Shown: positions 1 to 8,273 of the stretch, in pieces
How the letters are laid out: every line of letters begins with the position of its first letter
Position numbering within the stretch: the first letter of the stretch is position 1
Source of the DNA: Novosphingobium sp. HII-3
GTDB taxonomy: Bacteria > Pseudomonadota > Alphaproteobacteria > Sphingomonadales > Sphingomonadaceae
Reading direction: 5' to 3'
Assembly (NCBI RefSeq): GCF_002916655.1
Contig: NZ_PPSM01000014.1
Span: 1 to 64,000 of the forward strand
Length of the DNA stretch: 64,000 bases
Notes under the pieces: generated by a model
Databases searched by the model: none
What the model was told of the DNA's origin: nothing
What the model saw: the letters and a program-made list of their open reading frames with translations, nothing else
Made by a program: the position numbers and the translations under genes

Positions 1-2
1 TG

Positions 3-317
3 GCGACCTGTGTGGCGAAGGGCATCTGCGGCGACGAGAAGCCGTACAAGGCGTTCCCCTGGTTCTGGTCGAACCAGTATGACCTGCGCCTGCAGACCGC
101 CGGCATCAACATGGGCTTCGACCAGACCGTCGTCCGGGGCGACGTGAGCGCGCGCAGCTTCTCGGTGGTCTACCTCAGGGACGGCAAGGTGCTGGCGCTG
201 GACTGCGTGAACATGGTCAAGGATTACGTTCAGGGCCGCAAGCTCGTCGAAGCGGGCGCGCGGCCTGACCTCGAGCGCCTTGCCGACGCGGCCACTCCGC
301 TCAAGGAACTCGTCTGA
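3..317 (+). CDS. NAD(P)H-dependent ferredoxin reductase, C-terminal part (5' truncated by window edge)
   Basis: The window opens inside this gene; only the last 104 residues are visible and the frame is open back to base 3. The visible part resembles the C-terminal Reductase_C domain of putidaredoxin/rhodocoxin-type FAD ferredoxin reductases: a [13 protein letters not shown] motif near its start, then [25 protein letters not shown] and a short helical tail. Such enzymes pass electrons from NAD(P)H to a [2Fe-2S] ferredoxin, often for cytochrome P450s, but no partner is visible here. The family call is good; the substrate is unknown. The stop lies inside the 3' end of the convergent queG. Confidence 0.82.
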   Translation, partial: ATCVAKGICGDEKPYKAFPWFWSNQYDLRLQTAGINMGFDQTVVRGDVSARSFSVVYLRDGKVLALDCVNMVKDYVQGRKLVEAGARPDLERLADAATPLKELV

Positions 318-1461
318 CCCTAGCCTCCCCATCGTCCGCTGACGGTGGGGAGGAGCGCAGACGGTCGCAGGCCCAGCGCGCCGCGTCGGCAACCCCCGGA
401 TCCGGGTCAGCCAGCAGGGCCTCGACCTGCTCAAGCAGCGCTGAACGGCCGCTGTTGCCGGCGGCGTAAAGACAATTCCTGACAAACCTGTCGCGCCCGA
501 TCCGCTTGATGGGGCTGCCTGAGAACAAGGCGCGAAAGCCGGTGTCGTCCAGCGTCAGGAGATCGGCGAGGTCAGGTGCGGTCAGCTCGGCGCGTGGAAG
601 GAACGCCTTCATCCGGCGCGCCGTGGCGGCGAACTTGTTCCACGGGCACACCGCCAGACAGTCGTCGCAGCCATAGATGCGGTTTCCCAGCCCTTCGCGC
701 AGGTCCTCGGGCACCGGGCCCTTGTGTTCGATGGTCAGGTAGCTGACGCAGCGGCGGGCATCGAGCCGATAAGGCGCAGGGAAGGCGTCGGTCGGGCAGG
801 CGTCCTGGCAGGCGCGGCACGAGCCGCAACGGTCCCGACCCGGCGTGGAAGGCGGCAGGTCCAGCGTGGTGTAGATCTCGCCCAGGAACAGCCACGAGCC
901 GTGCTCCCGGCTCACCATATTGGTGTGCTTGCCCTGCCACCCCAGCCCGGCAGCGGCAGCAAGCGGCTTCTCCATCACGGGCGCGGTGTCGGTGAAGACC
1001 TTTACGCCGACCGGGCCCAGGCCCTGCCGCTCGCCCTCCGACACGATCCAGCGCGCGAGATGCTTGAGCGCCTTCTTGACGGTATCGTGGTAATCGGCGC
1101 CCTGCGCGTAGGTTGAAATGCGGCCGATGCCATTCTCGTCAGCCAGGCGCAGCGGGTCGCTGGCGGGGGCATAGCTCATGCCGAGAGCGATCACGCTGCG
1201 CGCCTCGGGCCAGAGCCCTTCAGGGCTGCGGCGGTGATGCGCGCGCTCCTCCATCCAGGTCATCGTCCCGTGCATGCCTTCGGCAAGCCACTGGTCAAGG
1301 CGCGCGGTACGAGCCGGGTCAGGCCTTGCGGATGTAATTCCAAAGGCACAAAAACCGAGCGCGCGCGCTTGATCCTCTACAGACTGGCTGAAAGCGGTTA
1401 TCCCGTCCTTAACCCGGTCTGCATCATCGTCGTCATAGGAACTGGAGCCAGAGGGCCTCAT
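301..1461 (-). CDS. queG: Epoxyqueuosine reductase QueG
   Basis: Cobalamin- and 4Fe-4S-dependent enzyme that reduces epoxyqueuosine to queuosine in tRNA, the last step of queuosine synthesis; cytoplasmic. With the start used here the protein has 386 residues. Two ferredoxin clusters are visible, [12 protein letters not shown] from about residue 212 and [10 protein letters not shown] from about residue 265, followed by a HEAT-like helical C-terminus. The ATG at 1461 is the last usable start before the conserved region (no later ATG, GTG or TTG before it). It gives a slightly long acidic N-terminus (YDDDDAD) and leaves the start codon overlapping that of the divergent ABC ATPase. The 3' end overlaps the upstream reductase by 17 bases. 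Confidence 0.93.
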   Translation of the reverse strand: MRPSGSSSYDDDDADRVKDGITAFSQSVEDQARALGFCAFGITSARPDPARTARLDQWLAEGMHGTMTWMEERAHHRRSPEGLWPEARSVIALGMSYAPASDPLRLADENGIGRISTYAQGADYHDTVKKALKHLARWIVSEGERQGLGPVGVKVFTDTAPVMEKPLAAAAGLGWQGKHTNMVSREHGSWLFLGEIYTTLDLPPSTPGRDRCGSCRACQDACPTDAFPAPYRLDARRCVSYLTIEHKGPVPEDLREGLGNRIYGCDDCLAVCPWNKFAATARRMKAFLPRAELTAPDLADLLTLDDTGFRALFSGSPIKRIGRDRFVRNCLYAAGNSGRSALLEQVEALLADPDPGVADAARWACDRLRSSPPSADDGEARVRRVP

Positions 1462-2452
1462 GGATGCGCAAGTAGGAGATCCCGGGTTGACCGGCAATGC
1501 GCGAAGCGACGAACGCCCGATCGCCATCGAAGCGCGCGCGCTGGTGAAGCGGTTCGACCGTACCACCGCCGTTGACGGTGTCGATCTTTCGGTGCCCCAG
1601 GGCTCTGTCTACGGCATCCTTGGGCCCAACGGTGCCGGCAAGACCACGACCCTGCGGATGCTGCTGGGCATCATAGAGCCCGATTCGGGCTACCGCCGGA
1701 TTCTCGGCGCCGAACGGCCACACGATGTGGCTCACGCCATCGGCTACTTGCCCGAAGAGAGAGGGCTCTATCCTTCTATGAAGGCCACGGACGCCATCGC
1801 CTTCCTTGGCGCGTTGCGGGGCCTGCCGTTGCAGGAGGGGCGCAGGCGGGCAGGCGAATTGCTGGAACGTCATGGCCTCGGGTACGCTGCGGACCGGCAG
1901 ATCCGGCAATTGTCGAAGGGCATGGCGCAGCAGGTGCAGATACTGGGCACGATCGTGCACCGGCCCCGTCTGGTCATCTTCGATGAGCCGTTTTCCGGAC
2001 TGGACGCTCTGAACCAGGGGAAGTTGGAAGCCATGATGCGCGGGCTCGCGGCGGAAGGGACGACGGTGATCTTCTCCACTCACGTCATCGCCCATGCCGA
2101 GCGCCTGTGCGACGAAGTGGCCATCATCGCCGGAGGGCGAGTGCCCTTCGCAGGTCCTGTTGACGAGGCGAGGGACCGGATCCCTGCGCAGGTCAGGCTC
2201 GAGACGAGGGCGCAGGACGGCGCCTGGCGTTCAGCCCTGCCGCCGGACGCGCGGCGGGACGGCCGGTTCTGGCATTTCACCCTGCCCGAAGGCGGCATCG
2301 AGCCGCTTTTGCGGGCGCTGATCGCGGGAGAGGCCGGCATCCTGTCACTGTCGATCGAGCGCGCGGGATTGCACGACGCCTTCGTCGCGATCGCGGGAGA
2401 GGCTGCGGCACGCGCACTCAAGGACGAAAAGCCCGAGGAACCCCACCGATGA
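1460..2452 (+). CDS. ABC transporter ATP-binding protein (NatA-like)
   Basis: Cytoplasmic ATPase subunit of an ABC-2-type exporter, 330 residues. Walker [10 protein letters not shown] lies at residues 55-63, the signature LSKGMAQQ at about 151-158 and Walker B IFDEP at about 173-177, followed by the H-loop STHV. The last ~100 residues resemble the extra C-terminal domain (DUF4162-type) of NatA-like ATPases. The LSKGM form of the signature is typical of NatA/CcmA-like exporters. It is translationally coupled (ATGA overlap) to the permease that follows, so the two form one exporter. NatAB exports Na+ in Bacillus; the substrate here cannot be told. A TTG about 30 bases downstream is an alternative start. 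Confidence 0.9.
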   Translation: MDAQVGDPGLTGNARSDERPIAIEARALVKRFDRTTAVDGVDLSVPQGSVYGILGPNGAGKTTTLRMLLGIIEPDSGYRRILGAERPHDVAHAIGYLPEERGLYPSMKATDAIAFLGALRGLPLQEGRRRAGELLERHGLGYAADRQIRQLSKGMAQQVQILGTIVHRPRLVIFDEPFSGLDALNQGKLEAMMRGLAAEGTTVIFSTHVIAHAERLCDEVAIIAGGRVPFAGPVDEARDRIPAQVRLETRAQDGAWRSALPPDARRDGRFWHFTLPEGGIEPLLRALIAGEAGILSLSIERAGLHDAFVAIAGEAAARALKDEKPEEPHR

Positions 2453-3654
2453 CTTCCGATTCGCCGATTGCTGCGCATCGCGGCCGCCTGTCGATGCTGG
2501 CGGCCGCCTGGGTCGTCGCGCGGCGGGACTTCACCGCAATCCTGTTCTCGCGCACGTTTTTCTTCTTCCTCCTCGGCCCGCTGTTTCCAGTGATCGTGGG
2601 CGTTCTTGCCGGGAGTGTCGGCAACCGAGTTGCGGAGAGCGGCGCGGGGCCGAGCATTGCCGTGGTCATGCAGGAGGGGGATGCCCGTGCGATGGTCCAG
2701 GCGCGAGATGCTTTGGCCGATCGCCTCGGTGAGGGGTTGCCTCGCCTCGTGGTGGCGGCGGACGAGGCCTCGGCAACGCGCGGCGGCGCCGCCGCGGTCC
2801 TGTCCGGCAGCCCGGCGGCGCCCGTGCTCTCGGGCCCTTCCGCCCAGATCGAGGGGTGGAGCGGCGACGTAGCAATGATCGCCGCTCAGGCGCGGGAGGA
2901 TTCGCTCCGTTCCTGGCCCCGTGTCCGGCTTGAGCCGAAGGGGGACGCGCGGCCGACCGATCGGCGGTCCCGCCTGAAGACGGCGCAAGGGGCGCAGACG
3001 CTGCTTTTCCTCCTTACGATGATGCTTGCAGGCATGGTTCTGTCGAACCTGGTCGAGGAGAAGGGGAACAAGATCATAGAGGTGCTGGCGGCGGCCATTC
3101 CCATGGAATCGGTCTTCTTCGGCAAGCTGTTTGCGATGCTGGGTGTTTCGCTGGTCGGCATCGCGGTCTGGGCGGCGGTGGGCGCTCCGGTGCTGATGGC
3201 CGCCAGCGCGACGCTTCCGTTGCCGGAACCTGCCGTGGGCTGGCCCATGCTCGTCGGCCTTGGCGTCGTCTACTTCGCGATGGCCTACCTGCTGCTGGGG
3301 TCCGTGTTCCTGTCGATCGGTTCGCTGGCGAACACGGTTCGCGAGGTTCAGACGCTATCCATGCCGGTGACGATGATGCAGCTCATGCTGTTCTTCTTCG
3401 CCACCTACGCCATGACTCAGCCGGGCAGCCCTGTGGAGATACTGGCCGCGGTACTGCCGTTCAGTTCGCCTTTCGCCATGCTGGCGCGGGCAGCGCAGGA
3501 GCCGGCGCTCCTACCCCACGTTGCCGCCCTGGCCTGGCAGACGCTATGGGTCTTTCTGCTGGTGAAGGGCGGAGCAACGCTGTTCCGCAAGCGGGCGATG
3601 AAATCCGGTCCGCAGGGTGGCGGCCGCCCCTGGTGGCGGCGCGCCCGTGCCTAG
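2449..3654 (+). CDS. ABC-2 type transporter permease (NatB-like)
   Basis: Integral membrane partner of the preceding ATPase, 401 residues. The first transmembrane helix is near residues 25-55 (a run of Phe/Leu after RDFTAILFSRT). A large extracytoplasmic domain of about 130 residues follows, then about five more hydrophobic helices from residue 180 onward, an arrangement typical of ABC2_membrane_3 permeases. The LSNLVEEKGNKIIEVLAAAIP segment after the second helix is the conserved cytoplasmic coupling region of this family. The start overlaps the ATPase stop as ATGA. The C-terminus is basic (KRAMKSG...RRARA). The substrate is unknown. Confidence 0.88.
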   Translation: MTSDSPIAAHRGRLSMLAAAWVVARRDFTAILFSRTFFFFLLGPLFPVIVGVLAGSVGNRVAESGAGPSIAVVMQEGDARAMVQARDALADRLGEGLPRLVVAADEASATRGGAAAVLSGSPAAPVLSGPSAQIEGWSGDVAMIAAQAREDSLRSWPRVRLEPKGDARPTDRRSRLKTAQGAQTLLFLLTMMLAGMVLSNLVEEKGNKIIEVLAAAIPMESVFFGKLFAMLGVSLVGIAVWAAVGAPVLMAASATLPLPEPAVGWPMLVGLGVVYFAMAYLLLGSVFLSIGSLANTVREVQTLSMPVTMMQLMLFFFATYAMTQPGSPVEILAAVLPFSSPFAMLARAAQEPALLPHVAALAWQTLWVFLLVKGGATLFRKRAMKSGPQGGGRPWWRRARA

Positions 3655-4265
3655 ACGAAGGGCACGTCCGGCTGCATCTTGAAGGCGCAGACGGCCAGTT
3701 CCTCAAGGCTCATCAGCTGGCGGAAAACCAGGCCATAGTCCGGGTGCTTTCGCCAGCAGACCGTCGCCTCGAATTCGGGGAGCACGACTCCTTCGATGCG
3801 CAGATGCTGTCCGATTGCCAGGTGACGGTTTGTCTCGATGCAGGCGCCCTGCCGAGAAATATCGCGAACGTGAGCCGCGGACTTTTCGCCATTGACGACG
3901 ATGCAGGCCTCATCCGTGACTTTGATGCGGATGGGGCGCTTGGGGTAAGGGCCAGCTTCGGCGATGAACCGCTGGACGTCGATTGGAGCGTCGAAGCGGA
4001 AGCCGGCTTCACCGGCATTCTCCCACACCTTTTCCACGCCGAGGCGATGGCCGGCCACGCTTTCAAGGTAGAGCCGCCGTTCAGCCGCGAGAGAGTGGAA
4101 GAGCCGCAGCCTTACGCCCGTTTCCGAAACGTCGCGCACGATGGATAGGTATTCACCGTAGTTCCCGATGAGCTTGGCAGCCCGCAGCAGCAGAGCAAAA
4201 CGCGGGCTGGCGCGCTGCTCCTCATAGGTCTGGGGCCTTGGAGACAGGCTTTCGGGTGAAATCAT
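3651..4265 (-). CDS. Tandem PilZ-domain protein
   Basis: 204-residue cytoplasmic protein with two PilZ-like modules. The first has RASPRF near residue 20 followed by RDVSETGVRL near 45. The second has PKRPIRIKV near 108 followed by RDISRQGACIE near 132. An RxxxR-type arginine cluster followed by (D/N)xSxxG is the c-di-GMP-binding pattern of PilZ domains. The first module keeps it well; the second has a looser arginine cluster. PilZ proteins relay c-di-GMP to motility, polysaccharide or cell-cycle targets; no effector partner is adjacent. The gene converges on the ABC permease with a 4-base overlap. Confidence 0.82.
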   Translation of the reverse strand: MISPESLSPRPQTYEEQRASPRFALLLRAAKLIGNYGEYLSIVRDVSETGVRLRLFHSLAAERRLYLESVAGHRLGVEKVWENAGEAGFRFDAPIDVQRFIAEAGPYPKRPIRIKVTDEACIVVNGEKSAAHVRDISRQGACIETNRHLAIGQHLRIEGVVLPEFEATVCWRKHPDYGLVFRQLMSLEELAVCAFKMQPDVPFV

Positions 4266-4417
4266 GTCAGTAGTGCCTCATCCTGGACGCGCCGCCTTCA
4301 CACGAACGTCTTGCGTCAGGACACCATCTATTTCTTTTTCTTGGTGCGCAATTGTAAATGAGATCATTTATGTAATTCAACTGCGCGCCCGGGCGGCAAG
4401 TACTGGCCGCATCGGTC

Positions 4418-4502
4418 TGGTGCGGGCGGCGGGACTCGAACCCGCACTGGGATACCCAAGCGGATTTTAAGTCCGCAGCGTCTACCATTCCGCCACGCCC
4501 GC
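4418..4502 (-). tRNA. tRNA-Leu(TAA)
   Basis: 85-nt tRNA read on the minus strand. The acceptor stem GCGGGCG pairs with CGCCCGC. The anticodon stem GCGGA/TCCGC encloses loop CTTAAAA (anticodon TAA). A long class II variable arm is present, as expected for leucine, with T-loop GTTCGAGTCC. The discriminator A and the CCA end are encoded. It lies downstream of ihfB on the same strand. Confidence 0.97.
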
Positions 4503-4569
4503 ACACGGCGACCGGAAAGCCGCCTCTACCTGCGCCGGGGCGGCGGTGCAATGATCCTTGAAAGGGGCG

Positions 4570-4857
4570 CTACTCGGGGCTGTCGTTCAGGCGAACGCGC
4601 ATCTCCTTGCCGGGCTTGAAGTAAGGTACTCGCTTCTCGGGCACTTCGACACTTTCCCCGGTGCGGGGGTTGCGACCCTTTCGGCCGTCCCGCTGCCGCG
4701 TCGAGAACGCACCGAAGCCGCGCAGTTCCACGCGGCCGCCGTCCGCGAGGCGGCGGCTGATTTCCTCGAAGAACGTGTCGACGGCGCGCTCGACATCCTC
4801 GGCGCGCAGTTCGGGGTTCTCTTTGGCGAGAATCTGTAGCAATTCCGACCTGATCAT
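4570..4857 (-). CDS. ihfB: Integration host factor subunit beta
   Basis: DNA-bending nucleoid protein, 95 residues, which forms a heterodimer with IhfA and acts in recombination, replication and sigma-54 or other promoter architecture. The sequence starts [10 protein letters not shown], carries the HU/IHF beta-arm region [20 protein letters not shown] with its intercalating proline, and ends [11 protein letters not shown]. Length and start match the family. The leader contains a strong hairpin followed by a run of T on this strand, 28 bases upstream of the start codon, suggesting attenuation or an upstream terminator. In many proteobacteria ihfB follows rpsA; here it does not. Confidence 0.95.
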   Translation of the reverse strand: MIRSELLQILAKENPELRAEDVERAVDTFFEEISRRLADGGRVELRGFGAFSTRQRDGRKGRNPRTGESVEVPEKRVPYFKPGKEMRVRLNDSPE

Positions 4858-5162
4858 CGCTGTTTTCCCGGCAATAGAATCTTGAAAAAATGCGCGAAGG
4901 AAATTTTTTCCTTCCGCGCGCTTAAACAGATATTTCGTGGCCTCTCCCCGACCGCGCTGGAAAATGCCACCGGGCGCCACTTCGCGCAATGCCTTCGCAC
5001 GACCTGCGGGAAAGTCAGTATCTGCTGGGTCAAAACACCGTCTGTGGACATGCTCCTGCCATTTACACCGTCGCATTGCGCGCTAACGTCGATCGCTTTC
5101 ATACGCGGCCGGTTGGCCGCATCTTATAATCAGACAAGACAGGGCGCGAAGGCACCAGCACC
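4858..5162. other. Divergent intergenic region, ihfB / POT transporter
   Basis: 305 bases between divergent genes, expected to hold both promoters. It contains the terminator-like hairpin described separately. The rest is less GC-rich than the genes around it; short reading frames here resemble no protein I know. I can assign no promoter with confidence. The stretch before the symporter start has only a weak ribosome-binding site. Confidence 0.6.
4885..4919 (-). terminator. Terminator-like hairpin in the ihfB leader
   Basis: On the minus strand a 12-bp stem with a one-base bulge (arms 4907-4919 and 4892-4903, loop of three) is followed at once by six T (4890-4885), the form of an intrinsic terminator. 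It lies between the likely ihfB promoter region and its start codon at 4857. No gene upstream on this strand needs it, so it may be a leader attenuator. Confidence 0.6.
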
Positions 5163-6818
5163 ATGAAGGATATTGCACTTTGGAATGAAGGGGACTGGAT
5201 CGCCGCGATCGGCGCCGTGTTCCTCTTCGCCGTGCTCGCCATTGGCGGCGTGATCGCGACGCGCAAGAGCGAGGAGTTCGTGGGGCATCCCCGCGGCCTC
5301 TTCGTCCTCTTCTACGCCGAAATGTGGGAGCGCTTCTCCTACTACGGCATGCGGGCGTTGTTGATCCTCTATCTCACCAAGTTCTGGCTGTTTTCGGACG
5401 GCTCATCGAACCTGATCTATGGAGCCTACACCAGCCTGGTCTACATCACTCCGGTCCTTGGCGGCTATCTCGCCGACCGTTGGCTGGGGCAGCGCAAGGC
5501 CGTCCTGTTCGGCGGACTGGTGCTGGCGCTGGGCCACCTGTTCATGGCGTACGAAGGCCTTCAGGGCGTGACCGATCCGGCCGTGAAGCAGGCGGATCCG
5601 GCGATCGACGTGTTCTGGCTCGCGCTGGCGCTCATCATCGTGGGCTCCGGCTTCCTGAAAGCGAACATCTCGGTGATCGTCGGGCAGCTCTACAAGATGA
5701 CCGATACGCGCCGTGATGCCGCGTACACGATCTTCTACATGGGCGTGAACACGGGCGCGGCGCTGGGCACGATCCTGGTCGGCTACCTGGGCGAGACGAT
5801 CGGCTGGTCGTGGGGCTTCGGCCTGGCGGGCATCGGCATGGTTCTGGGCCTCGTCATATTCGTCGTCGGCAAGCCGGCGCTCAGGGGCAAGGGCGAGCCG
5901 CCCAAGGTTCTGAGCCGGAACCACGAATTCGTTCTTTACGGCGTCGGCGCGGCGTCGGTTGCGGTGATCTGGTTCCTGATCCAGTACGTCGACGTCATCC
6001 AGACCCTGCTGGTGATCTCAGGCATCGCGATGCTGCTCTACACGCTTTACGAAGCGTTCAAGCTGCCCAAGGAACCGCGTGAGCGCATGTTCGCGATCCT
6101 GTTCCTGATCGCCCTCAACCCGCTGTTCTGGGGCTTGTTCGAACAGGCGGGCGGCAGCCTCAGCCTCTACACGGACAAGTTCGTGGATCGCGGCGGCGTG
6201 CCGACCAGCCTGTTCCAGTCGATCAATCCCATCTACATCGTGCTCTTCGGCCCCCTCTTCGCGGGCCTGTGGGCATGGCTGGGCAAGAAGGGCCTGGAGC
6301 CGAGTGCGCCGGCCAAGTTCGCGCTGGCGCTCGCACAGGTGGGACTGGGCTTCCTCGTCTTTTCGTGGGGCGCAGGATCGGGCGATCCCGCCGCGCTGAC
6401 GCCGGTCATCTTCGTGTTCCTTATCTACATGCTGCACACGACAGGCGAACTGTGTCTCTCCCCGGTAGGGCTTTCGGCCATGACGCGGCTGTCGCCGCTG
6501 CATCTCGGCAGCTTTATCATGGGCGCATGGTTCTACATGACCGCAGTGGGCAACTTCGTGGCGGGCAAGATCGGCGAAGCCACAGGTGGTGAGAGCGGGA
6601 TCATGGACAAGGCCGTGACGCTGTCGATCTACAGCAAGATCGGCTGGGTCACCGTTGCCGCTGGCGTCGTGGTGCTGGCGGTGTCGCCTATCGTGCGGCG
6701 CTGGATGCACCTCGACACGCTGGATGACCGCGTGAGCGACGACGATCTGGAAGGACGGTCCACCGTCGGACTCGAAGCCCAGGAGGCGGGCGTTCACCCG
6801 ACGACCAGGACAAAGTGA
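5163..6818 (+). CDS. POT/PTR family proton-dependent oligopeptide transporter
   Basis: Inner-membrane proton symporter for di- and tripeptides, 551 residues with about 12-14 hydrophobic helices. The family signature EMWERFSYYGMRA (ExxERFxYYG, proton coupling and binding) is at about residues 54-66. The second PTR2 motif is seen at LYKMTDTRRDAAYTIFYMGVN, residues 177-197, and a WGLFEQAGGS stretch near 320. The C-terminal tail is hydrophilic. A clear intrinsic terminator follows, so it is probably its own transcription unit. The two secreted amidohydrolases immediately downstream may process or share the imported peptides. Confidence 0.93.
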   Translation: MKDIALWNEGDWIAAIGAVFLFAVLAIGGVIATRKSEEFVGHPRGLFVLFYAEMWERFSYYGMRALLILYLTKFWLFSDGSSNLIYGAYTSLVYITPVLGGYLADRWLGQRKAVLFGGLVLALGHLFMAYEGLQGVTDPAVKQADPAIDVFWLALALIIVGSGFLKANISVIVGQLYKMTDTRRDAAYTIFYMGVNTGAALGTILVGYLGETIGWSWGFGLAGIGMVLGLVIFVVGKPALRGKGEPPKVLSRNHEFVLYGVGAASVAVIWFLIQYVDVIQTLLVISGIAMLLYTLYEAFKLPKEPRERMFAILFLIALNPLFWGLFEQAGGSLSLYTDKFVDRGGVPTSLFQSINPIYIVLFGPLFAGLWAWLGKKGLEPSAPAKFALALAQVGLGFLVFSWGAGSGDPAALTPVIFVFLIYMLHTTGELCLSPVGLSAMTRLSPLHLGSFIMGAWFYMTAVGNFVAGKIGEATGGESGIMDKAVTLSIYSKIGWVTVAAGVVVLAVSPIVRRWMHLDTLDDRVSDDDLEGRSTVGLEAQEAGVHPTTRTK

Positions 6819-6825
6819 TCCAGAG

Positions 6826-6859
6826 CGGCCCGGGAGCGATCCCGGGCCGTTCTTTTTTT
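6826..6859 (+). terminator. Intrinsic terminator of the peptide transporter
   Basis: A perfect 10-bp GC-rich stem (6826-6835 with 6840-6849) is followed by TTC and seven T. It starts 7 bases after the transporter stop and ends 19 bases before the next gene. Confidence 0.9.
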
Positions 6860-6878
6860 AGAACAGGGGAATTCATCG

Positions 6879-8273
6879 ATGAGGGTATCGCCTTGGAAGC
6901 AAGGACTGGGCCGGGGGCTGACGTGCAGCCTCATGCTTGGAGCAACGCTGGCACTCACGGCACAGCCGGCTGACGCCAGGAAGAAGGACCGCAAGGCGGC
7001 GTCTGCCGAAGCGCCGTACGCCTCGACGTACAAGCCCTATCCCGGCCGACCCACCGCCCTGGTGGGTGCCGTGGTCTATGACGGCCGCGGAGGCCGGATT
7101 GACAATGGCGTGGTACTTTTCAGGGACGGCAAGGTCGTGGCTGTCGGCGGGGCGGACCTTGCCGTGCCGGACGGGTACGATCGCGTCGACGCGGCGGGCA
7201 AGTTCGTGACGCCGGGTGTCATCGACATCCATTCGCATCTTGGGGTCTATCCCAGCCCCGCGATCGACGCGCTGTCGGACGGGAACGAGATGACGAAGCC
7301 CGTCACGCCGCATGTATGGGCGGAGCATTCGGTCTGGCCGCAGGACCCGGGCTTCAGCCGGGCGCTGGTGAACGGCGGCGTCACGACCCTGCAGATCCTT
7401 CCGGGGTCGGCCAACCTGATGGGCGGTCGCGCGGTGACCCTGCGCAACGTGCCGAGCCGCACCGTTCAGGGCATGAAGTTCCCCGGCGCGCCTTACTCGC
7501 TCAAGATGGCCTGCGGTGAGAATCCGAAGCGCGTCTACGGCGGCAAGGGGCAGGAACCCTCCACCCGCATGGGCAATTTTGCGGTCAATCGCCAGGCGTG
7601 GATCGACGCGCAGAAGTACATGGACGGTGACCACGCCGAACGTAACCTCGGGAAGGACACGCTCGAGGGTGTCCTGAAGGGCGAGATCCTCGTCCAGAAC
7701 CACTGCTACCGGGCCGACGAGATGGCGCAGGTCCTCGATATGGCCAAGGAGTTCGGCTACAAGGTCACGGCGTTCCACCACGCGGTCGAGGCGTACAAGA
7801 TCGGCGATCTTCTGAAGGCGAACGATGTCTGCTCGGCGATCTGGGCGGACTGGTACGGCTTCAAGATGGAAGCCTACGACGGCATCCCTGAAAACGCGGC
7901 TCTGCTGGCCAACCAGGGCGCCTGCGTGGTGATTCACTCAGACGACGAAAACGGTATCCAGCGGCTCAATCAGGCCGCGTCCCGCGCCCAGGCGGCGGGC
8001 AGGCGCATCGGCATCGACATTCCCGATGCACAGGTCGTCGGCTGGTTCACCTACAACGCGGCGAAGGCGATGGGCATCGGCGAGAAGACCGGTAGCCTTG
8101 AAGACGGAAAGATGGCCGACGTAGTGCTTTGGAACGGGAATCCGCTGTCGGTCTATTCCCGTCCGGACAAGGTCTGGATGGACGGCGCGCTGATGTACGA
8201 TGCGGCCGATCCCAAGCGCAAGCCGGTCAGCGATTTCGAACTTGGACAGCCTGGTGAAGGAGACGTGAAATGA
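6879..8273 (+). CDS. Secreted metal-dependent amidohydrolase (active-site residues present)
   Basis: 464 residues with a signal-peptide-like N-terminus (basic start, hydrophobic stretch from about residue 14, AQPADA near 29-33), so probably periplasmic. It belongs to the amidohydrolase superfamily (imidazolonepropionase/prolidase-like). The HxH metal motif is at residues 118-120 (GVIDIHSHLG). Later ligands are visible as VQNHCYRADE, TAFHHAVE and the terminal Asp in IHSDDEN. The C-terminal GSLEDGKMADVVLWNGNPLS is the typical family ending. The gene overlaps the next amidohydrolase by ATGA, so the two are translationally coupled. Substrate unknown; peptides or N-acyl amino acids are plausible next to a peptide symporter. 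Confidence 0.88.
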   Translation: MRVSPWKQGLGRGLTCSLMLGATLALTAQPADARKKDRKAASAEAPYASTYKPYPGRPTALVGAVVYDGRGGRIDNGVVLFRDGKVVAVGGADLAVPDGYDRVDAAGKFVTPGVIDIHSHLGVYPSPAIDALSDGNEMTKPVTPHVWAEHSVWPQDPGFSRALVNGGVTTLQILPGSANLMGGRAVTLRNVPSRTVQGMKFPGAPYSLKMACGENPKRVYGGKGQEPSTRMGNFAVNRQAWIDAQKYMDGDHAERNLGKDTLEGVLKGEILVQNHCYRADEMAQVLDMAKEFGYKVTAFHHAVEAYKIGDLLKANDVCSAIWADWYGFKMEAYDGIPENAALLANQGACVVIHSDDENGIQRLNQAASRAQAAGRRIGIDIPDAQVVGWFTYNAAKAMGIGEKTGSLEDGKMADVVLWNGNPLSVYSRPDKVWMDGALMYDAADPKRKPVSDFELGQPGEGDVK

